64,000 bases of DNA from Massariosphaeria phaeospora (lineage: Eukaryota; Ascomycota; Dothideomycetes; Pleosporales), in contig JAADJZ010000032.1 of NCBI GenBank assembly GCA_011032825.1, forward strand, positions 62,001 through 126,000, given 5' to 3'. The notes below the pieces were generated by a model that saw only the letters and a program-made list of their open reading frames with translations, was not told the DNA's origin and searched no databases. Each line of letters begins with the position of its first letter. Position 1 is the first letter of the stretch. A program made the translations under genes and the position numbers. Below, piece after piece: positions 11,914 through 23,474 of this stretch.

Positions 11914-13251
11914 TAAGAATAATAAGTACAACATTATTCTAAAGCGCTTATAAATAAACTAAAATCAACTTACTTTTGCTTTAGCAAAAAATCGATTTTT
12001 ATTTATTTAACTAGAATAAAAGTGCAAAGTTAAAAAAGCAAAAAGCTTTTTAAACAAACGCTTTGCGTAGTTTTTGCAGCTGTATTTAAAATAAAAATGC
12101 AGCAATCTAAAAGAAAAAACTTTAAAGTATAGATATTTGCTGCTTTTATAGCGAATATCTAAAAAGCTTTACAACTAAAAGTATTAGTTAACTTTTAACT
12201 AACGTTGCTAAACTAGATAAAGAACTAGTACAAAGCGTTTATGCAGTTAAAAGCAAATAATTTATTACTACACTAAAGTGTTATAGACTATAGCATTAAA
12301 CTAGTTAGCAAAAACTAAAAAAAGTAGAAGTTTTATAAAAACCTTTGTACAACATGTTAAAAAATAAGCTTTTAGTATTGCAAAAGCAACTTATAGCGCA
12401 TTTTAACTACGACTTTATTTAAGTAAGTTGTTTACAAGCTAGAGCACTAGTGCTATTTGCAAAAAAACTTAGTAAAAAGCTTTGTTTCTGCGTTAACTAC
12501 TAGGCTCTTAACGCAATTCGAAAGAAAAACTAGTACTTACTTTTACTAATCTACAAAACTTTAAACTAAATTAGTTAAACTAAATACTTTACTAAACTAA
12601 ACGTTGTGCAAGCTTTCTACAAAGTCTAGATAGCTAAAAGAAATAAGTAAAAAACAATTGTCTATACGAGGTTTAGTTTATACGAATAAATAGTTTATTT
12701 ATTTAACTTTGCAAACGCGCTAAGCATATTCTAACGCTTTGTTAACTACACGCTTTAAAACTAACATAAATGTTAACGCTTTTGCATACTTAGATAATGT
12801 ACTTATTTACTTTAGAAGTTTTTAAAAAAACTACTAGCAACGTTTTAAAAAAGTTGTTAACACGTTAAAAAAAGCAAAGTTACAACTTAATATCAAAAAT
12901 GCGAGTTTAAAGTAACTAGAACTAAATACTTTAGTTTTATTATTAAAGTAAGCAAGGAAATTAGAATAAATTTAAAAACGGTCTGCGCGATTTTTAAATA
13001 AAAAGCTTTGGCTTTAGTTAAAAAAGTGCAAAGCTTTGTTAGTTTTGCAAACTTTTATTAGCAGTTTATTTGCGCTTTTTTTGCAATTGTTTTTTTACTA
13101 AAAAAGTTAATAAGAAAAAGCATTGAATTTTGTTAAGAGCTTAAACAACAAGAAGCGTTTAATACGCTTAGAAAAGTTTATATCTAAACTATTATTAGCC
13201 TATTTAAACTTCGATTTAAAAACTGCTATTAAAGCGAACGCTTTAGAAATA

Positions 13252-15100
13252 ACGTATTCTACTATTACTTTAGCTAATTTATTACTTTAGCTAAAAAGGC
13301 TTAGCAGCACTAACTTCTTTATTAACGCAACATGCTTTAACAACAAAACGCGCAGCTATCTAATTAAAAAAGCAGAATTTAGCTTGCTTTTTATGCCTAT
13401 ACTGCACGCTAATTTTAAAGCTTTTACTACGCTGCTAAAGTATTTAGCATACTTTCTTTAACTTTAACTAACTAATACAATGAAATTACGCACATTTTTG
13501 AAAAACGTAATAGCTAACAAAAGCTTACTATAACTAAAGAGCAAACAATTGTCTAATATATTCTCAACTTTAATTTGCAAGAATTCGCGCTTTGGCTGTG
13601 CAAAGTAGTAGATATAGCTAATAAAATGCTAAGTATGCGCAGTAGCGAGCTAGTTAGTAAATACTAAGCTAAGCGCTTTGTAACGCGCTTAGATAAACTC
13701 AAAATAGCTTTTAATTAAGCAAAGAATAGGCAGAGAATACTCTAGAAGAATTTAGAAATAATTAGCGCGTAGTTTAAGCTAGTAGAGAAAACTAAAGCTA
13801 AGTACAGCGTTTACGACAACAATGTGCACAACTTTAACAAAACTAGTTTCTAAATAAGCGTAATTAGCTTTATAAAAGTTGTTACAAGCGCAAAAAAACG
13901 CGCTTAGCTAAAGCTTGTTTAGCTAGGCAATTGCGAGTAGATTATAGTTATCTAAAGCGTGTGCGCTGCTAGGTACGCAACTTTGCTTTTTATTATTTAC
14001 AAAAAACGTGTTTACATTTTTGCGTAGTACGAGAAAGCTTTAATACCGCGCGATTAAAAGCTTTTAGTATTAAGAAATAGCTAGACAAACAACGCTTTAG
14101 GTTTAAAGTAGTTAAAGCACTTTAACGCGTATACAAAAACGCGCTAGGTAAAAGTATACTAGCTGCTTATTCTAAACAGCTATAACAGCTACTAATTTTA
14201 GAATTTCAAAAACTATTGTTTTAAAAACAAGATTTTAACTTTTTGTATACTTCTTTACTTGTTGCACATTTTCTAGCTGCTTAACGTAGTTTGCTTTTTG
14301 CTACTAAAGCGCAAGTACTCTTAGCGCGTTAGAAACTTAGCACGCTAACGCGTTTTTTATATTAACAAAAAAAGCTTTTTTTTAGCTTTTAAAAACGCGT
14401 TTTTTAATGTATTTACAAAAAAAAACTGCCGCAAAGCTTTTAAAGCGTTAGAAATAGTTTTTATCAACGCGTAGGTAGTGTTAAATTGCTTTAAAGTGTA
14501 GCTGCGTACTCTACTAGCATTTCTATACTCAAAAACGCCGTAGCAGTTAAAAACTCTAAGCAATAAGCACGAGTTTAAATCTTAGTTAAAGCTAGTACGC
14601 AATTTCTTTTTTTAATTACTTGTTATAGCTTAGGCTAGCTTCTCGCAGCTTATAAAAAGTAGTAAACTTATGCTATACTAAAACGCGCTTCTTGCTGCTC
14701 GCAATAGAAAGTTTAAAAAGCAATTAGCAAAGCTTATAAAGTAGAAATTGCGTAAGCGCAAGCGAATCTAGCAAAGAAGTACTATAGAGTATAAAACTAC
14801 TACAGCGTAAGTAGCTGCTAAAGCGTTTACAGCGCTTTAGCAATTTAAAAAAGCTTGTAGTAGTAGTAATTAAAAACTAGCTTAACTAGCTTTACGGCGC
14901 TGTAGAAACTGTAGCAAAACTAGGCATAACGCGCAAACGTGCAAAAAAAATACAAAGATATATTTTAAATTAAATGCAAGCACAACGTACGTAGGTTCTT
15001 TATTTAATAGCAATAAAATTAAAAAAGCGTAACGTAAGTTGGTGCTGCTAAGCTTTTTTAGCTAAAGTAATAAGTTAGCTAACGTAATAGTAGAATACGT
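13252..15100 (+). mobile_element. Fot1/pogo-like DNA transposon, 1,849 bp, RIP-inactivated
   Basis: Terminal inverted repeats of about 64 bp start ACGTATTCTACTATTAC. TA is duplicated at 13,250-13,251 and 15,101-15,102, and the uninterrupted target is present in gypsy copy 1 near 4,560. Near the right end, codons 14,901-14,942 keep a Cys-x2-Cys-x4-His-x4-Cys zinc knuckle, a feature known at the C-terminus of many fungal pogo-family DDE transposases. The central frame is destroyed by TAG stops and the catalytic residues cannot be followed. Size, TA duplication and knuckle together support the assignment. It is inactive. Confidence 0.9.
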
Positions 15101-15268
15101 TAGCTATTAAAAAAGCACTTTTTAAAAAAGCAAAAAAACAAGTTGTAGCGAATAGTAGCTTACTACTTTGCTAAAATATTACTTGCAAAGCTAAACTACA
15201 CTGTTTACAACAAAAAATTGTTAGCAGTAATTAAATATATTACTAAATAAAAAGCAAAACTTAAAGTA

Positions 15269-17113
15269 ACGTATTAGATTATTACCTTAGTTAGACTATT
15301 ACCTTAGTTAGTTTTTGCCAAAAGCACTACCAACTTTATTAACGCAATATGTTACAACAACAAAATACAATAGCATTTAACTAAGAAAGCTAAATTAAGC
15401 TTGCCTTTTCTGCTTATTATAATTACAAATTTCAAAGCTTTTAACGCGTTGCTAAAGTATTTAACGTACTACATACAACGTTAACTAATTAATACAACAA
15501 AATTGTATTTCTTTAATATAAACGCAACGGCTGCTAAAAGCTTACTACAACTAAAAAGCAAACGATTGTTTAATATATTCTTAACTTTAATTCGCAAGAA
15601 TTTGCACTTCGGCTGTTTAAAGTAAAAAATATAGAAAATAAACTAGTAGCTGCGCAGAGTAAAGAGCTAGTAGGCAAAAAATAAGCTACAAGATTTGTAA
15701 CGCGTTTAGAAAAGCTTAAAATAGCTTTTAATTAAGCAAAGAACTAGCAAAGAATACAACAAAAAGATTCTAAAGTAATTAGCGCGTAGTTCAAACTTGT
15801 TGAAAATACTAAAGCTAAGTACAACATCTACGAGAATAACGTGCACAACTTTAATAAAACTAGCTTTTGAATAGGCGTAATTGAGTTTATAAAAGTTGTT
15901 ACAAGCAAAAACATACTCAACTTAATCTAATCTAGCTAGGCAATTAAAAGTAGGTAATAGTTATTCAAAGCATCTGCGCTGCAAAGTACGCAATTCTGCT
16001 TTTTATTATCTACAAAAAGCGCGTTTACATCTTAGCATAGTACAAAGAAAACTTTATACCTAGCAATTAAAAGCTTTTAGTTTCTAAAAATAGCTAGACA
16101 AACAACGCTTTTGGTTTTAAATAGTTAAAGCATTTTAACGCGCATACAAAAGCGCGTTAAGTAAAAAGTTATTAGCTACTTATTCTAAACGGCCATAAGA
16201 GCTACTAATCTTAGAATTTCAAAAACTATTGCTTTAAAAACAAGATTCTTACGCTTTGCATGCTAGCTTATTTATTTTATATTCTCTAGCTACTAGATGT
16301 AGTCTGCTTTTCGCTGCTAAAGCTAAAGTACTTTTAACGCGTTTAGAACTTAGCGCGCTAGCGCGTTTTCTATATTAACAAAAAAAGCTTTTTGCTAGCC
16401 TTTAGAAACGCGTTTTTTAAAGTGTTTACAACAAAGAACTGCAAAAAAACTTTTAAAGTTTTAAAGCTAGTTTCTATTAACGCGCAAGTAGTTTTTAATT
16501 GCTTTAAAGTACAACTACGTACTCTACTACTACCTTTTGCGCTAGAAACGCTATAGCAGTTAAAAACTCCAACTAATACGCTTGAATTTGAATCGCAATC
16601 AAAGCTTATTACTACTAAGCTTAGTTTCTCTTTATTATCTCTAAAAAATAGAGTTAACTAGCTTGTTAAAGAGTTTTACTAAATAGCTTATTAAGTTAAG
16701 CTAATGCGCAATCAAATTTCTAGCTTTAAAAAAACTATTAAAAAAGCAACAAAAAGAAAATTACAAAAACAGAAGCGGATTTAGATAAGTAGTACAATAG
16801 AGTATAGTAACAAATTAGCGCAAGTAGCTACTAAAGCGTTTACAGCACTTTAGCTATTTAAAAAAGCGCGTAGTAAAAAGAGTTAAAAAAAAATACAACT
16901 AGCTCTACGGCGCTGTAAAAACTATAGTAATACAAAGCACAATGCTTAAACTTGCTAAAAGAATACAAAAAAAGCTTTTAAATCTAAAGCTAGCACAACG
17001 TACGCAGGTTCTTTGTTCGATAGCAATTAATTTAATGTTCTTTAAAATAAGTTGGTTATGCTAAGAAAAAGTAGCTAGCTTAGTAATCTAGCTAGCTTGG
17101 TAATCTAATACGT
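15269..17113 (+). mobile_element. Fot1/pogo-like DNA transposon, 1,845 bp, second family member, RIP-inactivated
   Basis: The ends are ACGTATTAGATTA and its complement, with TA at 15,267-15,268 and 17,114-17,115. It follows the element at 13,252 in general layout but differs in terminal repeats and is more decayed. The C-terminal zinc knuckle (near 16,925-16,970) has lost its second Cys to Tyr. The left flank is gypsy copy 2. The right flank is not the expected continuation of that copy, so a deletion or rearrangement happened at or after insertion. Confidence 0.85.
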
Positions 17114-17115
17114 TA

Positions 17116-17512
17116 AGCGTTTTAAAAATGTTTTTGCAAGTTCTGCTTATTTTTATTATAGCAAGTTTTACTTTATCGTTAGTATACGCTTTAAACTAGC
17201 GAATAGTTTTAAAAACTTTTTTTTTAGTTTTAAGCGCGCTAGAGGACAGAGGCTTGTAAGCAAAGTTAAAAACAACTACAAAATAACTTTTGTTACAAAC
17301 TCTCTTTAAAGCGAGCACAACTTTTTTTAATTTATTTTAAAGCTTTTTTAGTACTTTATATAAAATTAGAATAGTTTAGATACGCACTAAACAGTAGTTT
17401 TAGTTTGTATTAAAATACTAAAAGCATTTTAAATACCTATGCTTACTGCTTTTGTTGTTTTTAATAATTTACTTTTAGTATAAACACTTGTTAAAGTTGT
17501 TAACAACAAGTA
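17116..17512. other. Unassigned AT-rich interval between two Fot1-like elements
   Basis: About 400 bp of AT-rich sequence with RIP-like composition and no readable frame. It is the left part of the target into which the element at 17,515 inserted; the right part resumes at 19,397. I recognise no domain. It is probably part of an older retroelement. Confidence 0.5.
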
Positions 17513-17514
17513 TA

Positions 17515-19394
17515 ACGTAGATTTCTAGCGAGTTGCTTACCTAAGCGAGTTGCTTACTTGCGCCAAGCTTTCTTTCTACTACCTACTTCTTTATTTCTAC
17601 TACTTTCTCTCTAGCACCTAGTATAAGTTAAAATAACTTAAATTACTTAGAATTAACTGCTGCATCTAACTTACACGTGCGTTTATTGTGCTTTAGCTTG
17701 CCGCAGCGTCTACAGCGTCTTAAAAGCTAGCTGCTCTAATTACTAGTATTACTACAAGCTTTTTTCTTTGCTTTTTTTTATTACTGCGCGTTTTAAACGC
17801 CTTAAGAGCTGTTAAGCGCACGCTTTTTTTAACTGTAAAAGTACTTTTTTGCTGCATACGCTTTCTTTTGTACAATTTTTGTTGCAAAAAAGCCTTGTTA
17901 GTAGCTTAAAGTTTAGCAACTTGGTTGCGCAGTAGTAGCATAGAAGCTGCTGCATACTTTGCGCCTTTAGAAAGCTTTGCAAAAGCATTAACTATTAAAG
18001 TAAAAAAGCTATTTACATGCCTTTAAATTTTCTTTTAAATTAGCGTTAATTGCGACTTAAATTCTAAAGTATTGCTTAGAGTTTAAAACTGCTAGAAACT
18101 GTTTTTTATAGTAAGTAATAGTAGAGTGCAAAGCTGCACGTTAAGCTTCGAAATTACTACTTTTAAGTTAAATAGAACTAATCTAGCACTTCGAAAGCTT
18201 TTTTAAATATTGCTTTTTGTAATAAAAGCGTTGTAAGCGCTAATAAAGCATAGCAGAAACTTAAGTTTAGTAATGTAGTTAATTTGGTTGCGTATTAGAT
18301 TCTTAGCTTAGCAGCTGTACGCCTTTTTTAAAAGCGCAAAACAGCTAATATTAAAAAGCTACAAAAAGTGCAACGAGTAAGAAAGTATGCAAAAAGTAAT
18401 AATGCTATTATTCTTGTAGTACTGCTAGAAAGCGAGCGAGTTATAGCTCTTATAGCTGTTAATAAAAAGTAAACGTATTGTTCTAACAGTACGTTTCTTT
18501 GTATAAGCGTTAAAGTGCTTTAGCTACTCTAGACCTAGCTCGTTGTTTGTCTAGCTGTTTTTAGAAACTGCGATAACCTAGTTGCAAAGTAAGCTATCTT
18601 TCTTGTACTAGGCAAAAAAGTAGTTCTTGCTTTAAAAAATAATAAAAAGTAGAATAGCTTACTCTATTGCGTTAACGCTTTGTACTACTATTGTCTACTT
18701 TTTATTACTTTGCTGCACTGTTTTTAGCTGTTTTCAACGCTCTAAGCTAGTAATTACTATACCCGTTGAGATCTAGCCTATTATAAAGCTTGTTTTATTA
18801 AAGTTGTAAGTATTCTCGTTTACTACGTTGTACTTAGCTTTTATGTTTGTTACAAGTCTAAACTAGTTAGCTACAAGCTTAAAATTCTCACAAAAAGCTC
18901 TTTTATAGTTGTACTTTTAATTAAACTTAATTTAAAACTTAGAGTAACGCTTGACGAACGACGTAACCTAGTTTTTTTTAACTAGTAGCTAGCTTTGCGC
19001 TGCGAGTAGTAGGTTAGCTTTATTCTTTAACTTAGCAAGCTTAAGTAGAAAGCTTCGCGCGTTAAAGTTAATAGTATACTCTTTAATTACTGTGTTTTCT
19101 ATTAAACGAAGCTTTATTAAGTTAAGTGTGCAATCGCGTTGTAGAAGTTTTTTAGCAAGCTAATTGCTTAGTGTTTTTTAAAGAACGTTGTAGATTAATG
19201 CAGCGCGTTGCTAAAAAAGTGTTGCATTGCGTTAAATAGCCTAGATCGCAAGCTGTATTTGGCTTTTGTTTGAAGCGCGTAGCGCGTTGTGTAGTTAAGC
19301 TATTGCGTAGTAGAAAAAAAAAAGTAGGTGTTAGTAGAGAGCTTAGCGCAAGTAAGCAACTCGCTTAAGTAAGCAACTCGCTAGAAATCTACGT
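17515..19394 (-). mobile_element. Fot1/pogo-like DNA transposon, 1,880 bp, reverse orientation, RIP-inactivated
   Basis: Terminal inverted repeats start ACGTAGATTTCTAGCG and contain a tandem GCGAGTTGCTTAC unit twice in each end. TA is duplicated at 17,513-17,514 and 19,395-19,396. Reverse translation near the N-terminal side (about 18,950-19,250) resembles the CENP-B-type helix-turn-helix region of Fot1 transposases, with LLLAAQS followed by a VTSFVKR block. Near 17,690-17,735 it keeps a full Cys-x2-Cys-x4-His-x4-Cys knuckle. TAG stops break the frame. It is the best preserved of the three for family assignment. Confidence 0.88.
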
Positions 19395-19396
19395 TA

Positions 19397-20632
19397 CAGT
19401 ATTTTACTTAGCTTAAGTAATAGTACTTTCTATTGCTTTAAAACGCAACGCAACGCGCGTAAAAGTGCATTGTAAAGTTGCTATTATCTAGAATGTTATT
19501 GCTAACTTTAGTAATATTTATGTTAGCTAGTAAAGAATTAAAGCAGCTAAAGAAAAGCTAACGCAAGCTAATATGCAAAAAAAAAACTACTAGTTACACT
19601 ATTAGCTACTAAACACTCTATAATAGCTTATTATAACCTAAATCAACTTACTTATTTTAACGTTAACTAATTTTCAAATCTAAGAATTTAGCAAAGTTAA
19701 TGTAAGAATAAAAGTTAAAATAAGCTAGTACGAGCTATAAAAGAACTATAGGTAGTACTCGCTGCTAAGCTAAAAATCTACTAAATTCTACTAGCAGTAC
19801 ACTTTACTACTAGCTTTACTAAAAAAAACTTTACTATTTTTTTACTTTAACTTTACTTAAGTTTGTACTAGTTCGAAGTATTAGTATAAAGCTTTAAAAA
19901 GCTATTCTGCTTTACAATAGCCTATATAAGCTTTTATTAAAGAATTTTAAACAAAGTTAGCTTACGAAACGTTTGAGCCTTTAGAAAAAAAAAATGTAAA
20001 GCTAAGTAGCTTTACGTATTTTTTATTTTTATTAATAACTACTATAGGTTATAACGAGCTAGACTAGTTTTTTGCAAAACTTTTAAAAATACTTCGCATT
20101 GAATTGCTACTAAAATAGCAATTCGTTTCTTTTACACGAATATACTATTTTTATTACTATACTATTAATCTATTTTAAGTGTTATTAAATCTACGATTAA
20201 ACGTAGTTTTACACTAAACAGCATTATAGTAGAAAGCAATTAAAAGTAGTTCGTTAAACGCATTACAAGAGAACGCTAGAAAGTAATTAAAAAAAAATAG
20301 TAGCTTAAGTATCTTGTAAAATAAACTAGCTATAACTAGCTTACATAGAAACTAGCGCTAAAACTTAAAAACACAAAAGCTTTATTTACTTAGAAAGAAT
20401 TTTTAGTAGCTTACTAAAACGCTAATAGAAAATTGCTAAAAAACTTTTAAAATAGCACGCTTTTAGAAAAAACGCTAGAGCGCTAACAAAGTAAGTAAAT
20501 TGCTACAAATTAAAAAAAAAGCTTATGTAATAGGCTAAAAGCTTTATAAATTGCTTTAGTCGTAGAATTTTAGTAGATTTTAAAGCTAACATATAGCGCT
20601 TAGGTAAGCTTTACAAGCTCGCTAGCTTAGTA
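19397..20632. other. Unassigned AT-rich, RIP-like sequence
   Basis: About 1.2 kb between the reverse Fot1-like element and the second LTR. It has many TAG/CTA motifs, no frame longer than a few dozen codons, and no domain I can name. It contains a partial inverted pair (ATAACCTA near 19,634 and TAGGTTAT near 20,045). It may be the interior of the retroelement ending at the 20,633 LTR. Confidence 0.4.
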
Positions 20633-20794
20633 TATTAACAATATATTACTATAGCTACAAACGCCGTAGGCTTTTGATAAAGCGCTAGTAGCTACTTAGC
20701 AAAGAGTATGTAGAGTTGCTTTACTCTTGCTATAAATAAACTTTATTAAATTTATTACATTCTTTATTTAGAACTTGCTATCTTTAGCGATTTT
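20633..20794 (+). repeat. Short LTR-like repeat, second copy
   Basis: Same orientation and sequence family as 1,311-1,478: TATTAACAATATATTAC start, CTATAAATAAACTTTATTAAATTTATTACATTC core split by point changes. The two copies bracket almost the whole island, as 5' and 3' LTRs would, although the material between them comes from several elements. Confidence 0.6.
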
Positions 20795-20799
20795 CTTTT

Positions 20800-21030
20800 A
20801 GAAGCTAAGCGAGTTTTATTATTCTTAAACCTTAATAACTCTAGCTATACTAGTTCTATTTAAGTAACTTTTAGTAGATTTTAAAGAGCTAGACTAGAGC
20901 TTTAAGATAGTGTAAAAATTATCTAGATAGCTCTACTATTAGTAAAGTAATTGAGCTTTGAACCTAAGAATTTAATGCTAAGAAAAAGTAGCTAGCTTGG
21001 TAATCTAGCCGGCTTGGTAACTTAATACGT
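20800..21030 (+). mobile_element. Right arm and terminus of an interrupted foldback/pogo-like element
   Basis: Positions 20,800-20,980 mirror 1-181 in inverse orientation. Positions 20,977-21,030 match the right terminal repeat of the Fot1-like element at 15,269-17,113 (GCTAAGAAAAAGTAGCTAGC start, AATACGT end), followed by TA at 21,031. This is the exact right border of the island: composition changes to ordinary genic DNA within a few tens of bases. Confidence 0.8.
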
Positions 21031-21295
21031 TAGTGTTTCTATAGTTATAAAGTATAAATAGAAAAGCTTTCTCTCTATAGTTTAGAGTTCTGTATTCTTT
21101 CCAAGGCCCAAGGCTTCGCTCAAACAGACACTACTAGCTTCGTACCAATCAGCTGCTCGAGCCATTCACAAGCGCCCGTAGGATTAGGTAATTGCTCGCT
21201 TGCTTCAGCTCTGTTGCCTTGTTCGTCGTAGACCAGCTCACACCATCGCCATACCTGCTCCGCGAAACAACCCCAACAAATATCCCCGGGGAACC

Positions 21296-23474
21296 ATGGT
21301 TGGCATCAGCACAATGGATTCAACTGACATGACCGACTATGTGGCTGAAATGGAGAGCTTCCAGCGCTCCGACGACGCGCGACAGAAGCTCCTTGCTGTG
21401 CGTTCCCTCCGCACGCTCGTTCGTACTTATCGCTGACCTTATTCGCGCAGGATGTCCTCCAGAAGTATGCTGCTTTAACTGAAGAACATGTCAATTTAAG
21501 AAACGACTATACTAGTGAGCGTGATATCCGTCGAAATTATCAGAAGCACGTCGACCAGATGCAAAGGCAGCTCAACGACACCAAACGCGACCTGGTGAGT
21601 TGTCCTCAGCCCAACCTAGCCTTGTGCTGCATTAACTCGCAAACTTTAGGATAGCAATGCGTTCGTTTTAGCTCTTATTGACGGTGATGGCGTTATTGTA
21701 AGCAATCCTATTTCCTTTAGTCTGATCCGATGATCTCCTATGTTGCTCTCTCCGTATAGCAAAGCCTGGAATGTATCATAAGGGTTTGCAGTGTATCAAA
21801 CAAATCCACCTTATAAGTTAGCACTCGATGCTACACTTGCGAGGATGCAATTGCCATCCTCTCATCAAGAATTCCAGCGGACGTACTAACTTGAGGTAGT
21901 TTCAAGACTGGTTGCTCAAGGCTGCTGGTAACGGGGGCTCTGAAGCAGCCTCCCAGCTGCAGCATGCAATCCGGGACCACATTACTTCCATATACGACAA
22001 CTCCAGCAACTGGCCCGTAATGGTCCAGATCTATGTCAGCCTTGATAAGCTCGCGACGAAACTGACCCAAGTTGGCCTTCTGCGTCATCCTCAGGACTAT
22101 CGTGCCTTTGCACAGAGCTTCAGTATCAACCAGTCGCTATTTAGTATTATTGACGTCGGTCAAGGCAAGGAACGCGCCGACCACAAGATTAAAGGTAGAG
22201 CACTGATCACTAATGAGGGCTAATAGTGTCACTAATGCTGATAGAAATGCTTCGCACCTTCAGCGATAATCCAACGTGCAAGCACATCATCTTCGGAGGC
22301 TGCCACGATGCCGGGTATCTCCTCAATTTAGATCAGTATAAGCATCATACGGCTAAAGCTGCACGCATTACCTTGCTCGAATCTACTCCTCCAGTACGAG
22401 GATTCACGGAACTACCTAACTTCCAGCGGGTCCGTTTTGAGTAAGTGCATTCTTTCGATAACCCATATTTGTCATTCCATCTCGCAGATAACTGCGCTGG
22501 TACCTTCGAGAGACTTACACAGTCGCTTTCGTCCGGTCTCATCATAATCAAGAGTATCTTTCCATGTCTATCACAGTATTTCTACCCCTGCACAAGTACT
22601 AATTCTGCTACAGCGGCATCTTCAAATCGGAACCCCTGCCCGAATATGGACAAACGATATATACACAACCGCCTGTCTCAGCTTCCATCCAAGTTCCCAT
22701 CAGGACACTATCCAACCCCCCTCCCTTCGGCTCCCCCGCCCAAGCCAAAGTCGAGCCCCTAGCCTCGTCCCCCAGCACCACCACCTCATCCGTAACCCCG
22801 ACCGGCGCTGAGGCCTCCTGGGCCACCGTCGGCAAGACCGGTGTGACTAACGGCACCATCTCCATCGCCAGCAACACTAAAAACCAAAAACGTAAATACG
22901 TATACTACAACGTCGACGGCCTGCGACTTGACGAGCCGCTCCCGCCGCGCGACCGCACCGCCTCTGAATCGATTGACCGCCGCATGGAATTGGCGGGGCA
23001 CAATCTGTGCAACCACTGGCATCTGAACAAGGGGAAATGCGCCAACGGCTCCTTCTGCAAGTTCCAACACGAGCCGAAGTTGTCGCCGGCGGAGCTGAAT
23101 GCACTGCGGTACAAGACGCGGTCGCTCGCATGCAAGAACAAGTACTGCGAGAACTTTGACTGCTGTAAGTGCACTTACCCCTCTCTCTTTACCCCTGCGA
23201 AACCCACACAAAGGCTCCAAGCCTGCCCAATTCCTGGGCCACGGCACCCACACAAGCTCCTACATGGATCCATCCATGCATTCAATGACGACTCGACTGA
23301 CCCCATACAGATCTCGGCCACCAATGCTCCTTCGAGCGCGACCAAGGCTACTGCCCCTTCCCCGACACGTGCAACCTGCGCCATTCGCACGGCATGGACA
23401 AGACCAAAGTCGAGCGCTATGACGAAGTCGGCAACTGCGTGCGCGGCGACCAAGGCAATCTCGTCTTGACCTAA
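21296..23474 (+). CDS. CCCH-type zinc-finger protein with fungal N-terminal domain
   Basis: Seven exons join in frame to a 499-residue protein: 21,296-21,397; 21,451-21,594; 21,650-21,697; 21,900-22,194; 22,245-22,440; 22,614-23,164; 23,311-23,474. A short coiled-coil-like N-terminus (LTEEHVNLRNDY) is followed by a domain with ALIDGDGVIFQDW, IDVGQGKERADHKIK and IIFGGCHDAGY, known from fungal tandem CCCH proteins (DUF7923-like, from memory). A Pro/Ser-rich linker leads to a canonical finger, CNHWHLNKGKCANGSFCKFQH, and to further Cys/His clusters at the C-terminus. Such proteins are thought to bind RNA; the target is unknown. The start could also be the in-frame ATG at 21,314 or 21,200. The first exon is only 266 bp from the transposon island. 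Confidence 0.87.

Larger units (their letters stand above)
9795..15268 (+). mobile_element. Degenerate Ty3/gypsy retrotransposon copy 2, interrupted by nested insertions
   Basis: This is the same family and orientation as the copy at 1,479-6,750, with homology from about 9,795 (matching about 2,047). It covers gag/protease, RT and RNase H. Three insertions can be cut out exactly because copy 1 shows the empty sites: the solo LTR (10,228-10,748), the foldback MITE (11,490-11,913) and a Fot1-like element (13,252-15,100). A second Fot1-like element begins at 15,269, and beyond it the gypsy sequence does not resume, so the integrase part is lost. The frame is full of TAG stops. Confidence 0.85.

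Noticed and set aside
14357..14563. Reverse-strand 68-codon frame in a Fot1-like element
   Set aside because: It is antisense to the transposase region identified by the zinc knuckle and terminal repeats.
22786..23253. 155-codon reverse frame over the CCCH gene
   Set aside because: The forward strand encodes a conserved zinc finger there; the reverse frame has no recognisable sequence.
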